Shown here piece after piece: positions 32,785 through 39,300 of a stretch of 39,300 nt of DNA. Source of the stretch: an uncultured Acidimicrobiales bacterium (lineage in GTDB: Bacteria > Actinomycetota > Acidimicrobiia > Acidimicrobiales > CADCTF01); the NCBI GenBank assembly GCA_902805655.1, contig CADCTF010000152.1:1-39300 (forward strand), written 5' to 3'. The first letter of the stretch is position 1, and every line of letters begins with the position of its first letter. A program made the translations under genes and the position numbers. The notes below the pieces were generated by a model, which saw only the letters and a program-made list of their open reading frames with translations, made no database searches and was not told the origin of the DNA.

Positions 32785-33719
32785 CGCTGATCGACGAAGC
32801 CGCCAAGACCACCCGGCCGCACCGTCTGACCCACCTCGACGCCCTGGAGGCCGAGGCCATCTTCATCATGCGGGAGGTGGCCGCCGAGCTCGAGCGCCCG
32901 GTGCTCCTGTTCAGTGGTGGGAAGGACTCGATCGTCCTGCTTCGCCTGGCCGAGAAGGCCTTCCGGCCGGGGAAGTTCCCCTTCCCGCTGCTTCACGTCG
33001 ACACCGGCCACAACTTCCCCGAGGCCCTCGAGTTCCGTGACCGGCGCGTGGCCGAGCTCGGCGAGCGGCTGATCGTGGCGTCCGTGCAGGACGACATCGA
33101 TGGCGGCAACGTGACGGAGGACAAGGGCCCCTACGCCTCCCGGAACGGGCTGCAGACCTACACCCTGCTCCGAGCTCTCGAAGAGGGCGGGTTCAACGCC
33201 GCGTTCGGTGGTGCCCGACGCGACGAGGAGAAGGCTCGGGCCAAGGAGCGGGTGCTGTCGTTCCGTGACGACTTCGGGCAGTGGGACCCGAAGAACCAGC
33301 GCCCCGAGCTCTGGAGCCTCTACAACGGTCGCATCCGCAAGGGCGAGTCCATCCGGTCGTTCCCGATCTCGAACTGGACCGAGATGGACGTGTGGCAGTA
33401 CATCGCGGTGGAGCAGCTCGAGGTGCCGTCGATCTACTTCGCCCACCACCGCAAGGTGTTCGAGCGCCAAGGGATGCTGCTGGCCGTCAGCGACGCCGTG
33501 ACGATGCAAGACGGGGAGGAGCCCTTCGAGGAGCTCGTCCGCTACCGCACCGTGGGCGACATGAGCTGCACCGGTGCCGTGCGGTCCGCCGCCACCGACA
33601 TCGAGGCGGTCATCACCGAGACGGCGATCACGCGCATCACCGAGCGCGGCGCCACCCGGGCCGACGACCGGCTGAGCGAGGCCTCGATGGAGGACCGCAA
33701 GCGCGAGGGCTACTTCTAA
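32781..33719 (+). CDS. cysD: Sulfate adenylyltransferase subunit 2
   Basis: 312 residues from ATG at 32781, overlapping the cysH stop by four bases. The PP-loop SGGKDS lies at residues 45-50 (VLLFSGGKDSIVLL), followed by FPFPLLHVDTGHNFPEALEFRD and the FGGARRDEEKARAKER segment; the end reads MEDRKREGYF, as in nearly all CysD. It is the catalytic subunit that makes APS from sulfate and ATP, driven by GTP hydrolysis in CysN. The frame is open upstream into cysH but without matching family sequence. Confidence 0.97.
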   Translation: MTLIDEAAKTTRPHRLTHLDALEAEAIFIMREVAAELERPVLLFSGGKDSIVLLRLAEKAFRPGKFPFPLLHVDTGHNFPEALEFRDRRVAELGERLIVASVQDDIDGGNVTEDKGPYASRNGLQTYTLLRALEEGGFNAAFGGARRDEEKARAKERVLSFRDDFGQWDPKNQRPELWSLYNGRIRKGESIRSFPISNWTEMDVWQYIAVEQLEVPSIYFAHHRKVFERQGMLLAVSDAVTMQDGEEPFEELVRYRTVGDMSCTGAVRSAATDIEAVITETAITRITERGATRADDRLSEASMEDRKREGYF

Positions 33720-33724
33720 GCCCG

Positions 33725-34975
33725 ATGGAGCTCCTGAGATTTGCGACCGCAGGGTCGGTCGACGACGGCAAGTCCACGCTCATCGGGCGACTGCTGCACG
33801 ACTCGAAGTCCATCTTCGAGGACCAGCTGGAAGCGGTAGAGCTGTCGAGCGAGCGGCGAGGTGACGGCTACGTCAACCTGGCCCTGCTCACCGACGGCCT
33901 GCGGGCCGAGCGCGAGCAGGGCATCACCATCGACGTCGCCTACCGCTACTTCGCCACGCCGCGACGCAAGTTCATCATCGCCGACACGCCCGGGCACGTG
34001 CAGTACACCCGGAACATGGTCACCGGCGCATCGACCGCCGACCTGGCCCTGGTGCTGGTGGACGCCCGCAAGGGTGTGCTCGAGCAGAGCCGGCGGCATG
34101 CCTTCCTCGCCACGCTCCTCGGCATCCGTCACCTGGTGCTCTGCGTCAACAAGATGGATCTCGTCGACTGGAGCGAGGAGGTGTTCGACTCCATCGCCCG
34201 TGAGTTCGAGTCCTTCGTCGCCCGCATCGACACGGCCCACGAGGTCGAGGTCACGCCCATCCCCGTCTCCGCCCTGCGGGGCGACAACGTGGTGGACCCC
34301 TCGCCCAGCCTGAGCTGGTACGCCGGCCCGCCGCTCCTCGAGCACCTCGAGAAGGTCGACGTCCACGACCACGACCCCCAACAGGGGCGCTTCCCGGTGC
34401 AGTACGTGATCCGGCCGATGTCCGACGAGCACCACGACTATCGCGGCTACGCCGGCCAGGTGACCGGCGGCACCTTCCGACCGGGCGACGACGTCGTCGT
34501 GCTGCCCTCCGGACAGCGCACGCAGCTCGTCGCCATCGACTGCCTCGAAGGCGAGATCCCCGAGGCGTTCGCACCGATGTCGGTGACGCTGCGCCTGGCC
34601 GACGAGATCGACGTCAGCCGTGGCGACATGATCGTGCCCGTGGGCTTCGAGCCCGAGGTGACCCAGGAGCTCGACGCCGAGGTCTGCTGGATGATCGACA
34701 AGCCCCTCACCGCGGGCAGCCGGTACCTCATCAAGCACACCACCCGCACCGCCCGTGCGTCGGTGATCGAGGTGTTGCACAGCCACGACGTCAACACCCT
34801 GGAGAAGTACTCGGCGGCCGGCGAGCTCGGGCTCAACGACATCGGCCGGGTCCGCATCAAGGTGAGCTCGCCGCTCGCGGTCGACCCCTATGCCAGGAAC
34901 CGCATCACCGGCTCGTTCATCCTGATCGACGAGGGCACCAACGCCACCGCCGGAGCCGGTCTCATCCGCGGCTGA
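33725..34975 (+). CDS. cysN: Sulfate adenylyltransferase subunit 1 (GTPase)
   Basis: 416 residues from ATG at 33725, five bases after cysD. GTP-binding motifs are SVDDGKSTLIGRLLHDSK (G1), ADTPGHVQYTRNM (G3) and NKMDLVDW (G4). Elongation-factor-like beta barrels follow (about 220-416), ending FILIDEGTNATAGAGLIRG. It regulates and powers CysD. It lacks the C-terminal APS kinase domain found in CysNC fusions, in keeping with the separate cysC. It is the last gene of the operon; the converging GGDEF gene ends 12 bases away with no clear terminator. Confidence 0.97.
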   Translation: MELLRFATAGSVDDGKSTLIGRLLHDSKSIFEDQLEAVELSSERRGDGYVNLALLTDGLRAEREQGITIDVAYRYFATPRRKFIIADTPGHVQYTRNMVTGASTADLALVLVDARKGVLEQSRRHAFLATLLGIRHLVLCVNKMDLVDWSEEVFDSIAREFESFVARIDTAHEVEVTPIPVSALRGDNVVDPSPSLSWYAGPPLLEHLEKVDVHDHDPQQGRFPVQYVIRPMSDEHHDYRGYAGQVTGGTFRPGDDVVVLPSGQRTQLVAIDCLEGEIPEAFAPMSVTLRLADEIDVSRGDMIVPVGFEPEVTQELDAEVCWMIDKPLTAGSRYLIKHTTRTARASVIEVLHSHDVNTLEKYSAAGELGLNDIGRVRIKVSSPLAVDPYARNRITGSFILIDEGTNATAGAGLIRG

Positions 34976-34987
34976 GCCGTCGGGCCG

Positions 34988-37102
34988 TCAGCCTTCCGGG
35001 TCCGGGCTCTTGTCCCATGGCCCGGGGTGGCCTTCCGTCGCCATGCGGTAGGCATCCCGCCCGTCCACCTTGGCCAGGTACATCGCCGCGTCGGCTCGGT
35101 TGAGGAGCGACGCATAGGTGGACCCGTGGTCGGGCGCCATCGCGATGCCGATGCTGCAGGTGACCCGCACGTCACGGACCTGCAGCTCGAAGGGTACCCG
35201 CAGGCACGCGATCAGCTTGCGAGCGACGAGCTCGGGTTCCTCGCTGTCCAGGACGTTGGGCAGCAGCACCACGAACTCGTCGCCCCCGAGGCGCGCCAGG
35301 GTGTCGGAGCCCCGGATGGCCGCGCTCATCCGGTCGGCCGCCTGGCAGATCAAGCGGTCACCGGCCCCGTGACCCAGTGTGTCGTTCACCAGCTTGAACC
35401 GGTCGAGATCGACGAAGATCAGTGCGGTCTTCACTCCGCGCCGCTCGCCGTCGAGCAGCGCCTGGCGGGCGCGATCTTCGAGCAGGGGACGATTGGGCAG
35501 GCCGGTCAACGGGTCGTGCAGCGCCTGATGTCGGACCCGGTCGAGGAGGCGGGCGTTGTCGAGCGCGCTGGCCGCCTGGCTGGCCAGGCCCTGGAGGCGT
35601 TCCACCACATCGGGGTGCCAGGGGCGGGCGGTCCGCTCGGTGAAGCCGGCGGACACGAGACCGAAAAGCTCCCCCCGGACCGTCATCGGCACGACTGCGG
35701 AGCGCTCGACGCCCAGGGCGGTCATGTGCTGACGTGCCACTCCCGTTGCGTTCTCCGCGTCGAGGAAGAAGGGACGGGGGTCGGTGACGAGGCCGGTCAG
35801 GTAGGGGAGGTCGCCCAGGCGCAGCTGGTGGTCACAGCCCTGCAGCGCCTCCGGCGGCGCGGCGGTACCGGCCAGAGTGAAGTGGTCGCTGCCTGGAGCC
35901 AGCAGCCACACCCAGGAGTGGGCACATCCCACGACGTCGGGGATCGCCTGCGCGAGGCGGAGAGCGACGTCCTCCGACGTTCGCACCTCAGCGAGTGCCC
36001 GCGAGAGCTCCAGCAGCGCACGGGCGGTGTCGCGGTCACGGCGGGCCTGCTCGAGTGTCGCGATGCGCTCGAGCGCCACCGCGGCATGGGCGGCGTAGGC
36101 GGCGAAGAAGCGCTCGTCGTACTGAGTGACGAGCGAACCCGGAGCGAAGAAGGCTCCCAGGCGACCGTGCCACCGGCTGTCCGACGCCACGTCCACGATG
36201 AGCTCGTGGCCCTCGCGGACCAGGTCCTCACTCACCAGCCGCGCGGCCACTCGATCGGCCTCCTCCGGAGTGAGGCCCTGCCAGTGCGCTCGCACCTCCT
36301 CCCCTTCCCCCGGTCGCACGGCCACGAGGTAGCTCGGTGCGTGCACGGCGGTTCCGGCCAGCAGCGTGATGCGCTCGAGCACGGTGGCCAGGTCATCCGC
36401 TTGCGCCAGCTCACCGGCCACCCTCTGGAGCTCTTCGAAGCGCGCGACGATGCGGTGAGATCGAGCCCGGCTGGCTGCGCCTTCCTCCTCCACCCGGGAC
36501 GACAGGTCACCGGTCCACGCCAGCTCGAACACACACGCCTCGTCGCCATCCACCTGGCAGTGGCGCTCCGTGACGGTGCCCTCGAGACCGAAGAGCTGAG
36601 GAACGGACTCGAGGTACCCGGCCAGGTAGTCGCAGAAGAACCGGTGCGGTGAGACGTGATCGTTGCAGGTGGCGTGCAGCGTGACCACACGCTCGGCGGC
36701 GCCGGCCAGGGCGACACGACGGCCGGTCGACATCTTGGTGGCGGCGATGGCGACGGTCTCGGCCGCCCTGTCCATCGAGCCACTGCTGAGGACGAAGTCG
36801 GTGATGCCGTCGCGCTGGTGCTGCCGGAAGAGCTCCTCACCCGCCCGGCGGGCGACGCCTGGGTCGCCGCACACCGCAACCGCGGCCTCGGCCAGCGCGA
36901 CCACGTCGGTCGTGGGCACCCAGCCGAACTGGTCGCTCATCGCACGTCGGCGGTGCACCAGGCCCGCTGCCGTCAGGACGTCGACCACGGTGGGCTCGTC
37001 GAAGGTCCGGCTCAGGTAGCGCAGCAACGTGGCGGGAACCGAGCCGTTGACCTCCCGACCGGCGCCCGGGATGGTCCCGCCGCGGCCGTCGTCGCCTGTC
37101 AC
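34988..37102 (-). CDS. V4R-like / GAF / GGDEF diguanylate cyclase
   Basis: 704 residues from a GTG at 37102; an open extension upstream is not believed. No membrane helix is seen. The first 200 residues contain a heme- or ligand-type region, HVSPHRFFCDYLAGYLESVPQLFG and ERHCQVDGDEACVFELAW, that looks like a V4R (4-vinyl reductase) sensor domain. Two GAF-like domains follow (about 225-375 and 390-540). The GGDEF domain ends the protein with the active site GGDEF at 606-610 and an intact inhibitory RxxD (RGSD) five residues upstream, so it should make cyclic di-GMP with product control. The signal is unknown. It stands alone, convergent with cysN. Confidence 0.88.
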   Translation of the reverse strand: MTGDDGRGGTIPGAGREVNGSVPATLLRYLSRTFDEPTVVDVLTAAGLVHRRRAMSDQFGWVPTTDVVALAEAAVAVCGDPGVARRAGEELFRQHQRDGITDFVLSSGSMDRAAETVAIAATKMSTGRRVALAGAAERVVTLHATCNDHVSPHRFFCDYLAGYLESVPQLFGLEGTVTERHCQVDGDEACVFELAWTGDLSSRVEEEGAASRARSHRIVARFEELQRVAGELAQADDLATVLERITLLAGTAVHAPSYLVAVRPGEGEEVRAHWQGLTPEEADRVAARLVSEDLVREGHELIVDVASDSRWHGRLGAFFAPGSLVTQYDERFFAAYAAHAAVALERIATLEQARRDRDTARALLELSRALAEVRTSEDVALRLAQAIPDVVGCAHSWVWLLAPGSDHFTLAGTAAPPEALQGCDHQLRLGDLPYLTGLVTDPRPFFLDAENATGVARQHMTALGVERSAVVPMTVRGELFGLVSAGFTERTARPWHPDVVERLQGLASQAASALDNARLLDRVRHQALHDPLTGLPNRPLLEDRARQALLDGERRGVKTALIFVDLDRFKLVNDTLGHGAGDRLICQAADRMSAAIRGSDTLARLGGDEFVVLLPNVLDSEEPELVARKLIACLRVPFELQVRDVRVTCSIGIAMAPDHGSTYASLLNRADAAMYLAKVDGRDAYRMATEGHPGPWDKSPDPEG

Positions 37103-37222
37103 TGACGCATCATCGCACCCCCGAGTCGATCCGTTCACTCGGCGCGCCCGCACCGGGCGAACTGCGTAAAAGGATGGCACGGCAGGCAGTACCGTGGTGA
37201 GAGAGGAGAAGACGGGACTTCG

Positions 37223-37714
37223 ATGGACTTCAGCTCGCCGGAGACGTGGCGATGGATATGGCTCGTGTTCAGCGTGGTCTTCCTCGTAGGGGAGCTGGCC
37301 CTGGCCGGGTCCTTCTTCCTCATGCCGTTCGCCATAGGCGCGCTGCTCGCCGGCGTGTCGGCCTTCGCCGGCGCACCGCTGGCCGTCGAGTGGGGCCTCT
37401 TCCTCGCCGGGTCGGTGGTGTCGTTCGCAGCGATGCGCCCGCTGGCGGCCCGACTCGACAGCCGCACCCCGCTCAGCCGGGTCGGCGCCAACCGGTGGGT
37501 CGGGCGCGAGGCCTACGTGGTGCGCGACATCCCCGCCGGGACCTCGAGCACCGGGCTCATCCGGCTCGACCGTGAAGAGTGGCGCGCGGAGAGCCTCACC
37601 GGTCACCCGATCCGAGCCGGGTCCACCGTGCTCGTGAGCAGGGTGGACGGCACCCGTCTTGTGGTGATGCTGCTGGACGAGCCGCTCACCCTTCCTACAG
37701 AAGGAGCTGAATAG
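37223..37714 (+). CDS. NfeD-family membrane protein
   Basis: 163 residues. Two to three membrane helices fill residues 10-75 (WIWLVFSVVFLVGELALAGSFFLM, then GALLAGVSAFAG and LFLAGSVVSFAAM). A small OB-fold-like domain follows (WVGREAYVVRDIPAGTSSTGLIRLDREEWRAES), which is the NfeD C-terminal domain. It is the short form without a protease domain. NfeD proteins work with the stomatin-type protein encoded next to them; that gene follows after two bases. Upstream TACCGT at 37190-37195 is a possible -10 box. Confidence 0.93.
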   Translation: MDFSSPETWRWIWLVFSVVFLVGELALAGSFFLMPFAIGALLAGVSAFAGAPLAVEWGLFLAGSVVSFAAMRPLAARLDSRTPLSRVGANRWVGREAYVVRDIPAGTSSTGLIRLDREEWRAESLTGHPIRAGSTVLVSRVDGTRLVVMLLDEPLTLPTEGAE

Positions 37715-37716
37715 TC

Positions 37717-38727
37717 ATGGCACTCGTCATCGTGCTCGCATTGCTCGCTTTCGTGTTCTTCATCATCGCGGTCACCAGCGTGAAGGTCATCCGACCGTTC
37801 GAGCGGGGGCTGGTGGAGCGGCTGGGCAAGTACCACGCCACCGTCGAGCCAGGCCTCCGGCTCATCTTCCCGGTCGTCGATCGGATGGTGCGGGTGGACA
37901 TGCGCGAGCGCGTGGTCGACATCGAGCCGCAGGAGGTCATCACCTCCGACAACGTGGTGGTCTCCGTCGACGCGGTCATCTACTACGAGGCAACCGATCC
38001 CCAGCGACTCGTGTACAACGTCGTCGACTTCTACATGGCCGTCAGCAAGCTGGCGCAGACGAACCTGCGCAACGTGGTGGGTGACATGCAGCTCGACGAG
38101 GCGCTCACCTCCCGCGACACCATCAACCTGCAGCTCCGGAACATCCTCGACGACGCCACCGACAAGTGGGGCACCAAGGTGGTCCGCGTCGAGATCCAGC
38201 GCATCGACCCGCCGGCAGACGTCATGAACGCCATGCACGAGCAGATGAAGGCGGAGCGCACCCGCCGAGCGTCGGTCACCACGGCGCAGGGTGACCGCGA
38301 GGCGGCCATCGCCCGAGCCGAGGGCGCCAAGCAGTCGAAGATCCTGGAAGCCGAAGGGCACCGCGAAGCACAGATCCTCGACGCCCAGGGGCGCGCCGGC
38401 GCCACCAAGGAAGCCGCCGATGCCGAGCGGTTCCGTCAGATCGCAGTGGCCGAAGGCGAGGCCGAGGCCATCAAGGCCGTGTACCAGGCCATCCACGAGG
38501 GGGGCCCGACGGCCGACCTCATCGCCGTGAAGTACCTCGAGACGCTGCAGGTGATGGCCGACGGGCAGGCCACGAAGATCTTCCTGCCGACCGAGGCCAC
38601 CGCTCTGCTTGGTGCTCTCGGCGGCATGAAGGAGCTGCTCACGTCGGTGTCCACCGACGGAGAGCTGCCGGTCATCAACGGCGCAGCTCCGGTGCCCGTG
38701 CGCACCACGGGCACGCCGAAGCTCTGA
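37717..38727 (+). CDS. SPFH/Band 7 stomatin-like protein
   Basis: 336 residues, with a start ATG preceded by AAGGAG. A single N-terminal membrane helix (residues 2-20) is followed by the band 7 domain: VKVIRPFERGLVERLGKYHATVEPGLRLIFPVVD and VDMRERVVDIEPQEVITSDNVVV, then VEIQRIDPPADVMNAMHEQM. A coiled-coil Ala/Glu-rich stretch (about 185-250) comes before the hydrophobic tail. Stomatin-type proteins build membrane microdomain rings and partner with NfeD. Together with the preceding nfeD gene it makes a typical two-gene unit. Confidence 0.96.
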   Translation: MALVIVLALLAFVFFIIAVTSVKVIRPFERGLVERLGKYHATVEPGLRLIFPVVDRMVRVDMRERVVDIEPQEVITSDNVVVSVDAVIYYEATDPQRLVYNVVDFYMAVSKLAQTNLRNVVGDMQLDEALTSRDTINLQLRNILDDATDKWGTKVVRVEIQRIDPPADVMNAMHEQMKAERTRRASVTTAQGDREAAIARAEGAKQSKILEAEGHREAQILDAQGRAGATKEAADAERFRQIAVAEGEAEAIKAVYQAIHEGGPTADLIAVKYLETLQVMADGQATKIFLPTEATALLGALGGMKELLTSVSTDGELPVINGAAPVPVRTTGTPKL

Positions 38728-38746
38728 AGCTTCGCCATCACGCCGG

Positions 38747-38798
38747 ACCTAGCCGGCCGAGGTCGACCCGCCCGACGGGTGGCCGAGCCCGGCTAGGT
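38747..38798. repeat. Perfect 10-base inverted repeat with inner hairpin at convergent gene ends
   Basis: ACCTAGCCGG (38747-38756) is matched by CCGGCTAGGT (38789-38798). Inside the 32-base loop ACCCG and CGGGT form another five-pair stem. The left arm covers the phosphatase stop codon and the whole lies 20 bases after the stomatin stop. It could end transcription from both sides, although no T-run follows. Confidence 0.6.
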
Positions 38799-39300
38799 GG
38801 GCGGCGTCGTTGAAGCGCACGAGCGTCCAACGGGGCCCGATGTCGCGATCGTCGAAGGTGCGCAGCTCCCACTCCGTGAGCGAGGTGTTGGTCACGTCCG
38901 TGCGGAAGGCGCGCGTGATCGGCATCTCGCCGAGGGCGATCAGCGACGCCTCGATCACCCCTCCGTGGCAAGCGACCACGACGTGCTCACCCCGGTGGTC
39001 GCTCGCCAGGCGACGCAACCGGCGGCCCGCCCGCACCGCGAACTCGGCCCAGCTCTCGCTCCCCGGCGCCCAGGGCGCATACGGGTCGTCGGGCACGCCG
39101 TCCGCTCTCGGGACGGTGAAGCGCTCCCGGTACTCGTCCCAGGTCAGACCGTCGGCCTCGCCCGGGTGCACCTCGCACAGGTCGCGGTCCTGCACGATCT
39201 CCAGGTCGGCGCCGAGGGCGGGACCGAGGATCTCGGCCGTCTCGATCGCTCGGGGCAGCACGCTGGCGTAGAGGTGGTCGGTGCCGGACAGCTCGCCCGG
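38749..39300 (-). CDS. Histidine phosphatase-family protein, 5' end outside window
   Basis: The reading frame is open to the right edge, so the protein starts outside; at least 183 residues are present. Internal GTG at 39261 is not the real start, since the family stretch LYASVLPRAIETAEIL spans it. Visible motifs are the second-half catalytic His in VVVACHGGVIEASLIAL and the acid-bearing region LCEVHPGEADGLTWDEY. The N-terminal RHG motif must lie beyond the edge. The family includes phosphoglycerate mutase-like and phosphosugar phosphatases. The exact substrate cannot be told. It converges on the stomatin gene. Confidence 0.9.
   Translation of the reverse strand, partial: PGELSGTDHLYASVLPRAIETAEILGPALGADLEIVQDRDLCEVHPGEADGLTWDEYRERFTVPRADGVPDDPYAPWAPGSESWAEFAVRAGRRLRRLASDHRGEHVVVACHGGVIEASLIALGEMPITRAFRTDVTNTSLTEWELRTFDDRDIGPRWTLVRFNDAAHLAGLGHPSGGSTSAG

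Overview
The window is high-GC DNA (roughly two thirds G+C by eye), dense with genes on both strands. It looks chromosomal and actinobacterial. The supporting evidence is: several putative F420-dependent luciferase-like oxidoreductases; a PAC2-family protein; GTG starts and 4-base ATGA/GTGA overlaps; many apparent leaderless promoters; and a broken-up version of the leuS / nadD-rsfS / comEA-comEC-holA / rpsT neighbourhood common in Actinobacteria. I favour a member of the class Acidimicrobiia. That is an inference from gene content, not a placement. No phage, plasmid, IS element or CRISPR array is visible. No stretch over 300 bases lacks a gene.

Layout. 1-2.5 kb: the 3' part of a spermidine-synthase-like membrane protein, a YihY/BrkB membrane protein and rpsT (S20). 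2.5-9.7 kb, minus strand: an alpha/beta hydrolase and two M16 peptidase-family subunits (one with the zinc motif, one without), then holA, a degenerate dihydropteroate-synthase-like protein, a short comEC and comEA. 9.7-15.9 kb: a small HExxH protein and a thioredoxin-TPR protein on the minus strand, then an APH-type phosphotransferase, a PAC2 protein and an F420-type oxidoreductase on the plus strand, a flavoprotein dehydrogenase on the minus strand, and an AlkB-like dioxygenase. 15.9-18.4 kb: leuS and a tRNA-Ala(GGC) gene. 18.4-26.2 kb is an accessory-looking stretch: an MBOAT acyltransferase with an SGNH partner split by an in-frame stop, two FkbM methyltransferases, another SAM methyltransferase, a MerR regulator, two VOC proteins and an acetoacetate-decarboxylase-like protein. 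26.2-29.6 kb: rsfS and nadD, an F420-type oxidoreductase and a class II DAHP synthase. 29.7-35.0 kb: a complete assimilatory sulfate-reduction operon (siroheme reductase, cysC, cysH, cysD, cysN) behind a promoter with a palindromic operator candidate. 35.0-39.3 kb: a V4R/GAF/GGDEF signalling protein, an nfeD-stomatin pair and a histidine phosphatase cut by the window end.

How genes work together. In the sulfur operon, CysD/CysN activate sulfate to APS, CysC can phosphorylate APS to PAPS, CysH reduces the activated sulfate to sulfite and the siroheme enzyme makes sulfide. CysH has lost one of four expected cluster cysteines, so which nucleotide it uses is open. MBOAT plus SGNH is the usual pair for O-acylating an exported glycan, and the premature stop would disable it.

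The most notable new observations are: (i) a recurrent TAnnnT box 6-8 bases before start codons, implying leaderless mRNAs for at least nine genes; (ii) overlapping divergent promoters at two gene pairs; (iii) the nonsense codon in the SGNH gene; (iv) a 19-base palindrome between the -35 and -10 of the sulfur operon; (v) cysteine changes in CysH and a doubled cysteine set in the siroheme reductase; (vi) a comEC without its nuclease-like domain. I did not see a wholly new multi-gene system.
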